This document shows positions 36,101 to 45,849 of a stretch of DNA of 64,000 nt, in pieces; the first letter of the stretch is position 1, and every line of letters starts with the position of its first letter. Source of the DNA: Ovis canadensis (lineage: Eukaryota; Chordata; Mammalia; Artiodactyla; Bovidae); contig NC_091245.1 of NCBI RefSeq assembly GCF_042477335.2, positions 35,474,501 to 35,538,500 on the forward strand, written 5' to 3'. Position numbers and translations under genes: made by a program. Under the pieces are notes generated by a model. The model was given only the letters and a program-made list of their open reading frames with translations. It had not been told where the DNA came from and did not search any database.

Positions 36101-39100
36101 CTTTTCCAATGAGTCAACTCTTCTCATGAGGTGGCCAAAGTACTGGAGTTTCAGCTTTAGCATCATTCCTTGCAAAGAAATCCCAGGTTGATCTCCTTCA
36201 GAATGGACTGGTTGGATCTCCTTGCAGTCCAAGGGACTCTCAAGAGTCTTCTCCAACACCACAGTTCAGAAGCATCAATTCTTTGGCACTCAGCCTACTT
36301 CACAGTCCAACTCTCACATCCATACATGACTACTGGAAAAACCATAGCCTTGACTAGACGGACCTTAGTCGGCAAAGTTATGTCTCTGCTTTTGAATATG
36401 CTATCTAGATTGGTCATAACTTTTTTTCCAAGGAGTAAGCGTCTTTTAATTTCATGGCTGCAATCACCATCTGCAGTGATTTTGGAGCCCCCAAAAATAA
36501 AACCTGACACTGTTTCCACTGTTTCCCCATCTTTATCTCCTATCAAATTTTGAAATGATGAACCTTTTCAAGCTTGGATCAAAGCTTCTTCTCTTCTTAC
36601 CCTTAGCCTCCATTTCTACTAAATCTTATCAACTCCAAATATTTCAAATGACATCTACTGATGTGAATGTCAGCTGTGCCTCAGCTGCAGACATGCAACC
36701 AATTTTCTGCTTGACTCTCTTGGCTTCACACTCAGCATATTCATGACTGAGTTAATGATTTGCTCCATACAACTCGCCACCCAGGCCAATGAACACCTTG
36801 TTCTCCTCCACATCTTCCTTTTTTCCTTTACCTACCCATTTGGGTGTCTACCTCTATCTCCCTCCATCTAGGTCATCACGTCCTATTGAATATGCCTCCT
36901 GAATAGCTTAAATCAACTTGTCTTCACAGTCACTCCCCTAGTGTAACCTACTGGACTGCCATTTCTTGCCACTTCCCTAGTTCAGGCCACCACCTCTTCT
37001 CCCTTAAAATTCTACAATAGTCTTTTGCTCCTTTTATTCCATTCTTGACATTGAAGCTTAGAGAAGTCTTTAAAACTTACCATGTAAGTATGTTGATTCC
37101 TTTTACTACTTAAACATTCAGAAGCCTGCATTGTTATTAGGATAAAAAGCAATATCGTTAAACATGAACTATTTCAGGCGAAACTTCACATCTTCATCTT
37201 CATTTAATTATCTCCATTTAAATTCTGTTCTTCTCACATTGGATGCCTTTCAATTCCTCAGTTCACTGTCCTTTTACCCATCTTAGAAACTTTTCATATT
37301 CTATTCCCTCTAGTGGATTGCTTCTTCATTTTATTACTTGTTATTTACTTATAATAGCTTTTCCTGAGTCTCAGGAGCAGATTTGATACCTATACTAAGT
37401 GAACCCTGCTCTTATCTTCATAAAACTGAGGCATTAAATTTTAGCATACTTGATACTGTGTCTCTTAATAACATGTAAATTACATAAAAATCAAGAAATT
37501 TTTCTGTTCTACTCACTACTCTGTCACTAGTCCTCGGTTCTCATGGCAGATAGTCGAGTGAATGGATGTTGGATAATGGGTGAAGTATTTCAGAGAGGGA
37601 TTGAGAAATACCTGAAAAAATGGTGTTTTTGTAGAAGTATAAAGTTTTTCATTTAGAATTTTGAAAATGTAAGTTTATTTAGTGACCATTCTAAGTACTC
37701 ATGCCAAACTCTTTAAACATAAATAGAAGGCTTGAGATACCTTTGGGGCACAGCCTTAATAATACAGCATAAGGAACTGGAGGCAAGAAGAGATCACTTA
37801 ATCAACAGGAACAAGCTGATCCACATCCGTTTTCTAGGGGAAGAGATCTGAGTGGGAAAGCAGAAAGAGAGCCTGAGGACACATTGCCTTTTCTCTGCTT
37901 AAACAACACACCACATCACTGAGTGATGAGGATACTTATTTATCGAAGCATCCAGAGTGAGTTCATGCAGGTCATGTCACTTCTCCCAAATCCCTGACAT
38001 TAGAGCTGACTCTGCCAGGTGCCCTGAGGGGGTGCCTTCAACAGGGAAATGCGGGCACTCAGGCTCCTTATGAGGAGCTTTGTCCCTGGGATTGTTGGAG
38101 ATACTGTCCGCAGACCATAAGAATATCAAACATACGCTAACCAATGTAAGAACTTACCTTTAGTGTTAAAGATATGCTCCTGGAGAGGCATTACAGGGCG
38201 GTTGGAAAAGTTTTCACCTTGGTGGACAAGCGCTTCTTTAATTAAGGGTAATCCACTTATAAGAACAGAAGGAAATGTACCAAGATCCAAGCTAAAAACA
38301 TTCCCATATTTCTTCACAAACTGAAAAATAGTAGAAGAATCACAGTTATACATGCACATGTCTGTGTGTTCTGGAATGGAGGGTATGTAGAGCTGAGGGA
38401 GATTATATTGAGGGGAATCTGTGTGTGCGTGTGTGTGTGCGTATGCGTGTGTGTGTGTACACCTTTGCTGTTGGAAATATTTATGCCTGTTTCCACTTCT
38501 CTTGCTGTCAACTTGACTTCAGTTCAATCCACTAGAGGATGTAGACATTCATTATAAATACTCATATATACATTCATCTTACTTGGATTGAGTGAGCATA
38601 TGTATCCTGAGAAAAAGGCATAAGGATACAATAAAATACGCAAGGTCTCTAACCTCAAGCATCTTAGAGTCTAGTGAAGTGAGAGAATTCAGTCCATGTG
38701 ACTCACCAGAGAAGGCAGAGATATGTTTAGTGAATGTCTGGGGTAGAAAGCATGGACTTCATAGAAAATCATATCTGTTTAACCACAAGACAGTGTCCCC
38801 TTCTTCAACAGGTTCTAGGTGACAAAAAATTCATTACAGGGCTAGGCCCAGTCATAGACAAGAGCACACTAGCTGGAGCCATATAAACTCTATGCTTGGC
38901 TAGCTGTGAGATCTCGGGAAGTTTTTTCACTTTTTTTTTGAGCCTCCACGCCCCTGTATAAGAGGGAGAAAACAATTTTTCGTTTGCAGTTTCTGGGAGG
39001 GGTAATTCTCTGGCTGTCCAGTGGTCAGGGCTTGGACTTTAGTGCCATGGACACAGGTCTAACTCTTGACTGGGAACTAAAATCTCACAAGCAAGGCAGT

Positions 39101-42100
39101 GCGCTCTCTACAGCCCCCAAAAAGGGGAAAGAAGATTTCTGTGAGGAAGAAAGAGAACAGCAATGGGAAAGACAGTTTGTTTTCAATACTGGCAGACAGC
39201 CACTCTAGACTCTGGGGAATGAATGGGCTCCGTGAGCAAAGAAGCGTAGGTGCAGTTGCTCAAGGGGGCAGACAGGACAAGAGTAAAGAGCTGATGTACA
39301 GGGGAAAGGCACTGGTGGTCACAGACAGCCACATCCACTGGGTGCCACACTAACCACTTGGCACCTTTTGTCTCATTTCCCTCACACCACCCTATGATGG
39401 TGTGTATTCCCTACTAGGGAAGCTAGACCAAATTTATCTTTTTTTGATTGCACCACATTGCTGTGGGTCCTTAGCTCCCTGAATAGGGATCAACTTGTGC
39501 CTCCTGCTGTGGAAGAGCATTTTCTTAAACACTCATCCATCCACCCTATGGCAGTAATTATGTTATTTATGTTTTAGTAAGGAAAATGAGTCATGGAGAA
39601 GCAACTTAGCCAAAGTGCCAACGATATTAAGGACTGGAGGTATTCATAAGATTTAAAGACAAGACATAAAGCTGAAATAGCACTGGGAACTTAAGAGTTT
39701 ACTGGATGCGACAGCAATAAACTGAGAATGAGAGTAACGGGTCAGGGAGAGGAGAGAAAGAGTGCGAGTGAAATGAGTGTCTGGCTGTGTCACACACACA
39801 TAAGGGTCCTGGGGCTAGGAAATGTTCCTGGAAAGAATACCTCTCACCTGTGTAGGGAGGTGGGATACAAGGCCGGAAAGGTACTATGAGCTAGACCAAG
39901 GAGGTCTTAATGTCAGGTGAAACACTTTATATCTTGTTTTGTTTGCAATTAAAAATTGAGTAAGAGAGGTAAGGTGAGTGCTTAGTACTTGGATTTTGAA
40001 GGCATACAAATCCCTTTGTATCCAGTTTCCACTGGTTATTTTCTATGTGATACTTAGTCAAGTTATTTAACTTCTCTCTGTCTCAGTTTCCAAGTATATA
40101 AAATGAGGGCTCTTACAAATTCTTTCCAAGTATATAAAATGAGGGCTCTTACAAATTCTCATCTTTAGGATTCTGGGGTTAGTAATCATAATACTAAGGT
40201 TAATAATAAAATTATGTATTTTTATTGATATATTTGGGAGTGTATTTTAGCAAAAGATTTCTTGTAAGATACTGACAAAGAAATGGAGGGAAGTGGCCAG
40301 AGAGGGTATGAAGGGAGCCCTTGCAGCAATCAAGCCAGACAAGCGATGCCTCATTTGCAATCAAAAACTTTTTTGTTCTTCAATTGGTTACTATAAATGT
40401 TTAAAGAGAGGGGGAGGGAGGTAGATATATAAACTGAGCATCAACTGTATGCTAGGCACCCTGGCAGTAGGCTTATAATCCTAACTTGTTTCTTATAACA
40501 ACTCTATAATGTATGCCCAATTTTCAGAAAAAGAGGCACAGAGATATAGTGCATAGCTGATGGGCATAAAGTAGGACTGTTTCTAATTTGCTCTGTATGC
40601 CTCATCCTTAAAGAAAGCATGGACACATTCTCTCTCTCTTCTGCTGAGTGATGGAACTCCCTAAGGATTACCTGGTCACACTACTCCTCATTTAATTTCA
40701 TGGGAATCCAATGGGACGGGAGTAGTGGTGACGTGTGCGTCTTCTGGGTCGTGTTCTTAAAGGAAAGTTACTTCTCACCACCCCCCACTTTCTCCTTTTC
40801 ATGGCACAGAACTTACACATGACACTGCTGCAGGGCCAGAGCACAAGACAGAAGCACTGTAGTTTCAGATGACCTTGTGGAGCAAAGCAGCCTTCCTATC
40901 CTGGTCTTCCTACCTACATCTCAACCTACTTGTGAGAGACAAATAAATTTCAATCTTTTTTACACCACTGTCTTTTGGAATCTTTTTGTTACATCAACTC
41001 TGTATAAACCCTTATAGTGGATTTAACCACCTTATCTACCATTTCCCCTTCTTAGTCCAATAAGAAATTTTTCTTATTTACATAAATGTTTCTATAAAAG
41101 CCAGACAGCTATAGTAAACAATGTTGAGAAAACGGGGGAAAAACCATGCTAAACAAATCAGCCAGTTTCTTCACTGCCTTATTTTGTTTTAGCTCAAGTC
41201 GCTTCTCCAACTTAAAATCTCCTGTCCACTTTACTCCTCAGAGCCACTTGCCTCTGCTCAAGTTCAGCCAAATTTATTTCAACATTCTAGGAGGGTATCC
41301 CCGTGGATTCCCATTCACAATGAACCCACTTAATGACATCTCATTTGGTTACCAAAAATTTATACCACACATTTCACCGTATACTCTTCTTGTATTATGC
41401 CTGTCATATGATAAGCGCTTCTTAAATGTCTACTGGATAAGTGCAACCCTGAACAAAATCAATTATCTGCTAACTATATCATGAAAAGTCAAGTAGCATA
41501 AGTAGAGACCAGATTAAGATTCAAGTCCTTCTTTGGCCATTTTCAGTGTTGAGTCACTTAGGCAAATCACTTAGTTTTCAGTTTCCTCAGCCTTAAAATG
41601 GAGAAACAACCTCAGATGATACAATAAGCTTTGTATGCATATCACATAAACTTTAGAGCAAATACTTAAGGCACCAAACAAAGAAACATACTAAAAACAC
41701 TACAGTTAAAATAGAAAGGAATTCTTAAAAATGTTCAAGTGACCCACAAAAGACCAGAGAGAAGAAATAGAGGAACAAAAAACAGAGCAAAAAATAGAAA
41801 GTGAATAGTAAAATGGCATACTTAAGTGTTCACACATCAAAGTGAAAGTCTCTCAGTCCTGTCGACTCTTTGTGACTCCATGGACTATACAGTCCATGGA
41901 ATTCTCCAGGCCAGAATACTGGAGTGGGTACCCTTTCCCTTCTCCAGGGGATCTTCCTGACCCAGGCATCGAATCAGGGTCTCCGGCATTGCAGGAGAAT
42001 TCTTTATCAGCTGAGCTACCAGGGAATCCCTCAGACAGCAAAAGTTACCCTAAACACAAATGATCTAGATTCACCAATTAAAAGAGATATTGGCACAGTG

Positions 42101-44799
42101 AAAAAATGACCCACCTATATGTTCTATATAAAAACTCATTTCCAGTATAATCATATAAGTAGGTTAAAAGTGAAAGAATGGAGAAGCATATAGTATGCAA
42201 ATCCTAATTAAAAGAGAGCTGGTGTGGCTCTATTTTATCAGATAATATTCAGGCAAAGGAAATCATCAGGGATAAAGAAGAACATGTAATAACTAAAGAG
42301 CCAATTCACCAAGATAATGTAACAATTTTAATGTGCATGAGCCAAATAAAAAGAGCTTTATATATAGCCAAATAAAAAGAGCTTTACTTTATATATACCA
42401 AGTATATAAAGTAAAACTATCAGAACTGATCTGACACATAGATAAACTTCTAATTATAGTTGGAAACTTTAACATGCCTCTCCTAATAATTGACAGAATT
42501 AGTAGATAAAAAGTCAACAAGGGTATAGAAGCACTAAACAATACACTCACCTCTTCAAGTCTGTCTGATATATAGTACAGAATGCTCCAACAGCAGCAGC
42601 AGAAGCCATTATTTCAAGTATGCATGGACTCCATTTTAGGTCATAAAACCAACCTGTACATATCTGTTCAAAGCTGAAATACAGTATATGTCCTCTGACC
42701 CTAATGAATGCTGACTGTAAATCATTAACAGAAAGAAATCAGGAAGATCTTCCAAAACTTGGAAATTAAACAGCACAATTCTTAAAGAAAGGCACAGGTT
42801 TAGAATCCTAGCATCTTGGCCCTAAAATTCTATATACTCATCCTACCACTTAGTGCAACCAATTGGCTGTTTCTCCAGAAAGTGATGAAGCCATCTCCAT
42901 CTGAACTTGAGTCTGTAATACAGGCTTGTGTTGAAAGTGCTCCAGGAATTTCTAGGGAACTAGAACTATTCTTTTTTGAGCACCAACTATAAGCTATTTT
43001 AACACTGAACATTCCTTTTATTTAATCATCACAACCACTTACCACAGTGTTGTCGGTCAGGAAGGTGCCTGTGCTGAGAGGCAGGGAGGCAGTTGATTCT
43101 TGGGACAGTGTTGAGTGATGAAGGGAATTTTAAGGAATTCAGAATGGCCACAGTTAGGGAGCCTTGATGGGAGATGACTATAAAGTGGAAAGAGGCTACA
43201 AGAAGGGATCCATGTGGCTCCCTAAGGAATATGAACTCTAGGAAGCAGCAGAAAGCACTAAGAAAATCTAGGCAGAGGATGACATTTTTAAATGAATACT
43301 TTAGTGAGAGTGGATTGCAGATGGAGGAACCTGAAGCTGAGGAACTGTGTCCTTGTGTGGATGGAAGCAATGTAATTGAAAAGTCTTGAGGATTTAGGTA
43401 GGGATGGCTCAGTGGGTAGAGTCCAAGTGCAGTGCAGGAGACAAAGGAGACTCGGGTTCGATCCTCAATTCTGAAAGATCCCCTGAAGGGAATGGCAACC
43501 CACTCCAGTATTCCTGCCTGAAAAAAATCTCATGGACAGAGGACACTGGTGAGCTACAGTCTATGGGACTACAAAGAGTTGGATGTGACTGAGCGACTAA
43601 GCACAGGCACATACATCCTCATTTCACACATGGAAAACGGAGCCTCCAAGAGGGGAAGTATATAGCATTCACCCCTACCCCCACCAAGAATAAGATTATT
43701 GAAAAGAGGAGTGATCATACTATAAATAGAACGTCCCAGTAATATGTAACCAGACACCACAAAATGACTTTATTTTTTGAAATGACTTTAAAAAACATGT
43801 GTCTGTTACACTCCAGACTCTAATAAAAGAAACGGAAGAGACTTGGTCAGTCGAAAAACATTTACTGAGCATATAGAGAGGATTCTGAACCATATTCAAT
43901 CCCAGGATCCCTGACAGGAGAGAAAATATGCAAATATTAAAGCTCCTGGCAGTATGTGAGGCTTCAGATGAGAGCAACAGTTCAATATTTACACTTTTTC
44001 CATCAGCTATATGGAACAAGAAACACTTTCCGTTTTGTACATTAAACCTGCAGCCCCCACCTCCCCCAAAGCGGACCGTGTTGGGACCCTTAAATAGTAA
44101 ACAGCTAACAACAGTTCTGGAGAAGGCAATGGCACCCCACTCCAGTACTCTTGCCAGGAAAAGCCCATGGACGGAGCCTGGTGGGCTACAGTCCATGGGG
44201 TCGCTAAGAGTCGGACACGACTGAGCGACTTCTCTTTCACTTTTCACTTTCATGCACTGGAGAAGGAAATGGCAACCCACTCCAGTGTTCTTGCCTGGAG
44301 AATCCCAGGGACGGGGGAGCCTGGTGGGCTTCCGTCTATGGGGTCGCACAGAGTCGGACACGACTGAAGCGACTTAGCAGCAGCAGCAGCAACAACAGTT
44401 CACCCCTAGAAAGCACAGCTGGAATCATTCCAGGTGACGGTGAGGAAAGAGAAGCTCAAAGCAGGGTGTACCCGGTTCCTGACTGAATGCCTCAGAAGCC
44501 CCCATGCTCCGGCCCTAGGTACCCGGAAGGCCCTTGTCCTGCAGGTCAGGTCAGGACGCGGCTCTGACACCTTCGCCCGCTCCTACCTGCTGAAGCTTCA
44601 GGTGCGCCTTCTCAAGGTCCATCAGGAGCGAGTTGCCTACAAAGGGCAGGCCCGCGGGCCCTGGCGGGAAGTTCTTTGGACGCCGTCTTTTGAGGAAATC
44701 AGCAAAGAAGAGAAAAACGGCGGTCCCCAGCAGGACGGTGCCAGGACGGAGAGCCGCCCAGAGGGCCGCCGCCAGGGAGCTCAGGGCCTCCAGCATCAC
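17957..44799 (-). CDS. CYP2J2-like: Complete nine-exon CYP2J cytochrome P450 gene
   Basis: Joined exons: 44799-44587, 38320-38158, 34775-34626, 34249-34089, 31541-31365, 29693-29552, 29221-29034, 26327-26189, 18135-17957. They total 1512 bp, 503 codons plus TGA, with no internal stop. Exon sizes and phases match the CYP2 family plan and all introns are GT-AG. The product is a microsomal haem-thiolate monooxygenase: an N-terminal membrane anchor (about residues 10-35), a PPGP hinge (45-48), WxxxR in helix C (W135-R139), AGTETTS in helix I (312-318), ExxR in helix K (E369-R372), FNPEHF (PERF region) and FSIGKRMCLG around the haem-ligand cysteine C449. Family knowledge: CYP2J enzymes epoxidise arachidonic acid and other polyunsaturated fatty acids in the endoplasmic reticulum with NADPH-P450 reductase. 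Subfamily assignment is firm; which numbered bovine CYP2J paralogue it is cannot be settled here. Confidence 0.96.
18695..21855 (+). repeat. Long BovB LINE in CYP2J intron 8, antisense to the gene
   Basis: About 3.2 kb covering part of the 5' region, the endonuclease ([35 protein letters not shown]), the linker ([16 protein letters not shown]) and RT ([31 protein letters not shown]). It ends at caactgaactg. The single long ORF is broken by several stops and frameshifts (for example after 19309, 19660, 20362 and 20925), so it is inactive. Much of the GC-rich 5' UTR seen at 48180-48610 is absent. Confidence 0.92.
22167..22382 (+). repeat. Bov-tA SINE
   Basis: Head cttccctggtggctcagacg, body with cctggagaaggaaatggcaa, end gtcggacacgactgagg. 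In intron 8. Confidence 0.88.
22960..23490 (+). repeat. MLT1-like (MaLR) LTR remnant
   Basis: The 3' part matches the MLT1 end pattern: cttattgttttaagccattg, then gcagcagtgtaacaattgat. The 5' limit is uncertain. Contains no gene. Confidence 0.4.
23575..24110 (+). repeat. L1 3' UTR end with nested SINEs
   Basis: L1 tail (ggacctactgtatagcatag, ttgctgtacacctgaaacta, atcaactatacttcaacaaa) split by SINEs at about 23707-24035. Confidence 0.8.
23707..24035 (+). repeat. Two adjoining Bov-tA SINEs
   Basis: The first unit (tagctcagctggtaaagaat, gcaatgcaggagaccctag) is cut after ccagtattcttg. A second complete unit starts ggcttccctggtggttcag and ends ttggacatgattgagcaac. The second likely inserted into or joined the first. 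Confidence 0.8.
24423..24640 (+). repeat. Bov-tA SINE
   Basis: Head ggcttcccaggtggcgctag, body and end (cagacatgactgaagcgact). In intron 8. Confidence 0.85.
25508..25652 (-). repeat. Short BovB 3' end fragment
   Basis: Reverse BovB terminus: ttattcagtcatcaagttgt, cactatatctcagaatttgc, atgctatcaaaccatctcat. About 145 bp. Confidence 0.75.
26189..26327 (-). CDS. CYP2J2-like: CYP2J exon 8
   Basis: 139 bp, residues 399-444 plus the first base of codon 445. Contains [10 protein letters not shown], the PERF-region FNPEHF and [14 protein letters not shown] leading into the haem loop. Acceptor is ccttctccag and donor is gtgagt. Confidence 0.96.
26328..29033 (-). other. CYP2J intron 7
   Basis: 2706 bp with no exon inside. 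The stretch 26800-27330 resembles an old L2 LINE (aagaaacccaagagtcctcc; ctgcctggtccaaggtacta; ttatgtcactcctagcc), low confidence. A MIR-like stretch lies at about 28190-28330. The rest is unassigned. Confidence 0.6.
29034..29221 (-). CDS. CYP2J2-like: CYP2J exon 7, ExxR helix
   Basis: 188 bp, residues 336-398. Contains EKVQAEID, the family-typical PYTNAVIHE and the helix K ExxR (E369, R372), followed by [10 protein letters not shown] and AGYHLPK. Donor gtaatt follows AAG in phase 0. Acceptor is cttttttcag. Confidence 0.96.
29222..29551 (-). other. CYP2J intron 6
   Basis: 330 bp. The middle (about 29380-29500) looks MIR-like in reverse orientation (gctgtgtgagcctcaggttc). Nothing else seen. 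Confidence 0.6.
29552..29693 (-). CDS. CYP2J2-like: CYP2J exon 6, helix I
   Basis: 142 bp, residues 289-335. Contains FHEENL and the oxygen-activation helix [15 protein letters not shown], where T316 or T317 of AGTETTS supports dioxygen cleavage in this family. Acceptor is ttttctag and donor is gtgagc. Confidence 0.96.
29694..31364 (-). other. CYP2J intron 5
   Basis: 1671 bp. Holds the MLT1-like remnant at about 30895-31312. The part 29700-30890 is unassigned unique-looking sequence. Confidence 0.7.
30895..31312 (+). repeat. MLT1-like (MaLR) LTR remnant in intron 5
   Basis: Begins with gctgaataatgacccacaaa and atgtccatgtcctaatctct, passes through ggctttgaagatagaggaaa, and ends with ttggttgttttaagccacca and a ttacagcagcaataa end. 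This order matches mammalian MaLR-type LTRs. Ancient and non-coding; the family name is from memory. Confidence 0.55.
31365..31541 (-). CDS. CYP2J2-like: CYP2J exon 5
   Basis: 177 bp, residues 230-288, phase 0 at both ends. Contains [10 protein letters not shown] and the stretch [15 protein letters not shown] (helix G to H region), close to the CYP2J consensus. Acceptor is tccatcag and donor is gtgagg. Confidence 0.95.
31542..34088 (-). other. CYP2J intron 4
   Basis: 2547 bp. An L2-like stretch at about 31820-32110 (gagctgccagagagatcact; tttaatcagatcatttcttt; caatgactttccatgacatt). MIR-like bits near 32480-32600 and 33090-33180. The remainder is unassigned. Confidence 0.6.
34089..34249 (-). 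CDS. CYP2J2-like: CYP2J exon 4
   Basis: 161 bp, residues 176-229. Starts with KPFDPHF and contains [16 protein letters not shown] (helix E region), strongly conserved across CYP2J. The donor is gtgagg after CAG. The intron separating it from exon 3 is only 376 bp. Confidence 0.95.
34250..34625 (-). other. CYP2J intron 3
   Basis: 376 bp, the second shortest intron, with no repeat or element recognised. Confidence 0.7.
34626..34775 (-). CDS. CYP2J2-like: CYP2J exon 3
   Basis: 150 bp, ending codon 126 to the start of codon 176. Contains WKEQRR (helix C, haem propionate contact) and [19 protein letters not shown], a hallmark run of CYP2 proteins. Acceptor is ttttcccag and donor is gtgagc. Confidence 0.95.
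35021..35273 (-). repeat. BOV-A2 dimeric SINE with target-site duplication
   Basis: Two Bov-A units in reverse, starting gctgctaagttgcttcagtc. Exact 11-bp flanking repeat attaccaaact at 35010-35020 and 35274-35284. Host sequence on the right (gctgatgagaaaattgaggc) is MIR-like. Confidence 0.93.
35898..36540 (-). repeat. BovB LINE 3' fragment in intron 2
   Basis: Same transcriptional sense as CYP2J. Starts with the cagttcagttcagttcag 3' repeat and runs to the GETVETV region. Coding is broken by a stop between the two main blocks (36262 to 36295). Confidence 0.9.
38158..38320 (-). CDS. CYP2J2-like: CYP2J exon 2
   Basis: 163 bp, residues 72-125 plus the first base of codon 126. It starts FVKKYGN after acceptor tttttcag and ends NTK-G before donor gtaagt. 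It covers the helix A to B region, including [10 protein letters not shown] and the NRP motif typical of CYP2 proteins. Confidence 0.95.
38422..38459 (+). repeat. (TG)n microsatellite
   Basis: Imperfect GT run with GC interruptions in intron 1, about 100 bp upstream (in gene sense) of exon 2. Confidence 0.9.
38995..39120 (+). repeat. CHR-type (tRNA-derived) SINE
   Basis: Diverged match to the cetartiodactyl CHR pattern: ctggctgtccagtggtcagg, then gactgggaactaaaatctca and caagcaaggcagtgcgc. Confidence 0.6.
39435..39530 (-). repeat. CHR-type SINE fragment
   Basis: Reverse orientation: ttgctgtgggtccttagctc, ctgaatagggatcaacttgt, cctcctgctgtgg. Flanked by MIR-like sequence. Confidence 0.5.
40088..40159. 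repeat. Perfect 36-bp tandem duplication
   Basis: Two identical 36-bp units (40088-40123 and 40124-40159), each starting ttccaagtatataaaatgag. Lies in a reverse MIR-like element in intron 1. Confidence 0.95.
41842..42030 (-). repeat. Bov-tA SINE
   Basis: Reverse SINE in intron 1: gtctctcagtcctgtcgact, gggatcttcctgacccaggc, head rc cagctgagctaccagggaat. Confidence 0.87.
42105..42850 (+). repeat. Old L1 ORF2 (endonuclease-region) fragment
   Basis: Diverged L1 in sense: aggtaggttaaaag-like motifs, gataatattcaggcaaagga, ttatagttggaaactttaac, then ggtcataaaacc and ttggaaattaaa. The right part is paralogous to 1-250. Confidence 0.6.
43395..43612 (+). repeat. Bov-tA SINE
   Basis: Duplicated counterpart of the element at 372-600; slightly deleted head (gctcagtgggtagagtccaa). 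Confidence 0.87.
44115..44397 (+). repeat. BOV-A2 dimeric SINE with short (AGC) tail
   Basis: Counterpart of 1080-1407. The tail has about five AGC units and then aacaacaac. About 190 bp from the exon 1 splice donor of the complete gene. Confidence 0.9.
44587..44799 (-). CDS. CYP2J2-like: CYP2J exon 1 (coding part)
   Basis: Encodes residues 1-71: the membrane anchor, the basic stop-transfer KRRRPK and the PPGP hinge. Two ATGs are adjacent (MM start). The first has G at -3, so I use it. The exon ends in CAG followed by the donor gtagga, in phase 0. The first ~26 residues are identical to those of the paralogous exon at 1601-1813, after which the two diverge. Confidence 0.95.
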
Positions 44800-45090
44800 T
44801 GCGATGTCTGGTTTCGCTTCTGGGAGGATCTGTGCGTCCGCGCTCTCAGCCGGGTTCCCAGGCCCCGCCCCATCCTACTGTCTCACCTCGCCCTTGCCTC
44901 CTCCCACCGCGGCTCTTCCCTTCCCCCAGCGCTCAGCTAAGCCCCACCCCTGGCTCCCTGTGGCGCCGGGTCCACCTTACCCCTCCTTGCCTTTCCTCAG
45001 GTCCTGCTTCCTCCTCCCCTCGCCCCAGCTTTCCCCCACCTGAGTCTGTTCTCTGGGTTGGAGCCCAGCCTTCCTGCTACCCTCTAGATG
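44800..45090 (-). promoter_or_regulatory. GC-rich proximal promoter and 5' UTR of the complete CYP2J gene
   Basis: Directly upstream of the ATG. It is GC-rich with several CpGs and a GC box (ggccccgcccc) at 44861-44871. No TATA box is visible at a sensible distance, consistent with a TATA-less promoter (inference). A second GC box present in the paralogue reads gccccacccc here (44941-44950). The transcription start cannot be placed. Confidence 0.6.
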
Positions 45091-45232
45091 TCAGGCATGG
45101 GATTCCCTGGAGAACATACTTGGATCTGAGAAAAGGCTAGGCTGGGAGGTTTTTTGTGTCCACTGAAAGAATATTTACAACCTAAACACTAAGGGTTGTT
45201 TTATTCCATGAGAAGTTTAGGACTTCAAGCCA

Positions 45233-45796
45233 GTTCAGTTCAGTTCAGTCGCTCAGTCATGTCCAAGTCTGTGACCCTATGGACTGCAGCATGCCAGGCC
45301 TCCCTGTTCATCACCAGCTCCTGGAACTTGCTCATATCATGTCCCTTGAGTAGGTGATGCCATCCAAGCATCGCATCCTCTGTCGTCCCCTTCTCTTCCT
45401 GCCCTTAATCTTTCCCAGCATCAGGGGCTTTTCCAAGGAGTCAGTTCTTCACATCAGGTGGCCAAAGTATTGGAGTTTCAGCTTCAGCATCAGTCCTTCC
45501 AATGAATATTCAGGACTGATTTCCTTTAGGATTGACTGGTTGGGTCTCCTTGCAGTCCAAAGGGACTCTCAAGTCTTCTCCAACATCACAGCAAAAGCAT
45601 CAATTCTTTGGAGCTCAGCTTTCTTTATAGTCCAACTCTCACATCCATACATGACTACTGGAAAAACCATAGTCTTGACTAGACAGATCTTTGTCAGCAG
45701 AGTAATGTCTCTGCTTTTTAATATGCTGTCTAGGTTGGTCATAGCTTTTCTTCCAAGGAGTAAGCGTCTTTTAATTTCATGGCTGCAGTCACCAGC
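45233..45796 (-). repeat. BovB LINE 3' fragment
   Basis: Reverse BovB from the cagttcagttcagttcagtc repeat to the atggctgcagtcacc region, about 430 bp upstream of the ATG of the complete gene. Absent from copy 1. Confidence 0.9.
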
Positions 45797-45849
45797 TAGG
45801 GCAGCAGCATTTCAAGTAACAGAGAACTGCTCAGAGGAGTTGGTGGGGG

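Larger units (their letters stand above)
34776..38157 (-). other. CYP2J intron 2
   Basis: 3382 bp. Contains a (TA)n run at 34991-35006, a BOV-A2 at 35021 inserted into a MIR-like element (about 34960-35430), a BovB fragment at 35898, and a pyrimidine-rich L2-like stretch about 36580-37050. Sequence from 37050 to 38157 is unassigned. Confidence 0.75.
38321..44586 (-). other. CYP2J intron 1
   Basis: 6266 bp. Holds a (TG)n run at 38422-38459, MIR-like 38860-38970, CHR-type SINE pieces (38995-39120 plus, 39435-39530 minus), MIR-like 39985-40190 and 40432-40580 and 41520-41640, Bov-tA 41842, old L1 42105-42850, and from about 42640 the duplicated segment with Bov-tA at 43395 and BOV-A2 at 44115. 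The parts 40600-41500 and 42860-43280 are unassigned. Confidence 0.75.

Noticed and set aside
44434..44940. 168-codon plus-strand open frame over exon 1 and promoter (and its counterpart at 1547-1954)
   Set aside because: It is antisense to CYP2J exon 1 and its GC-rich promoter. Conservation between copies is explained by the duplication and conversion tract, and no known protein is matched.
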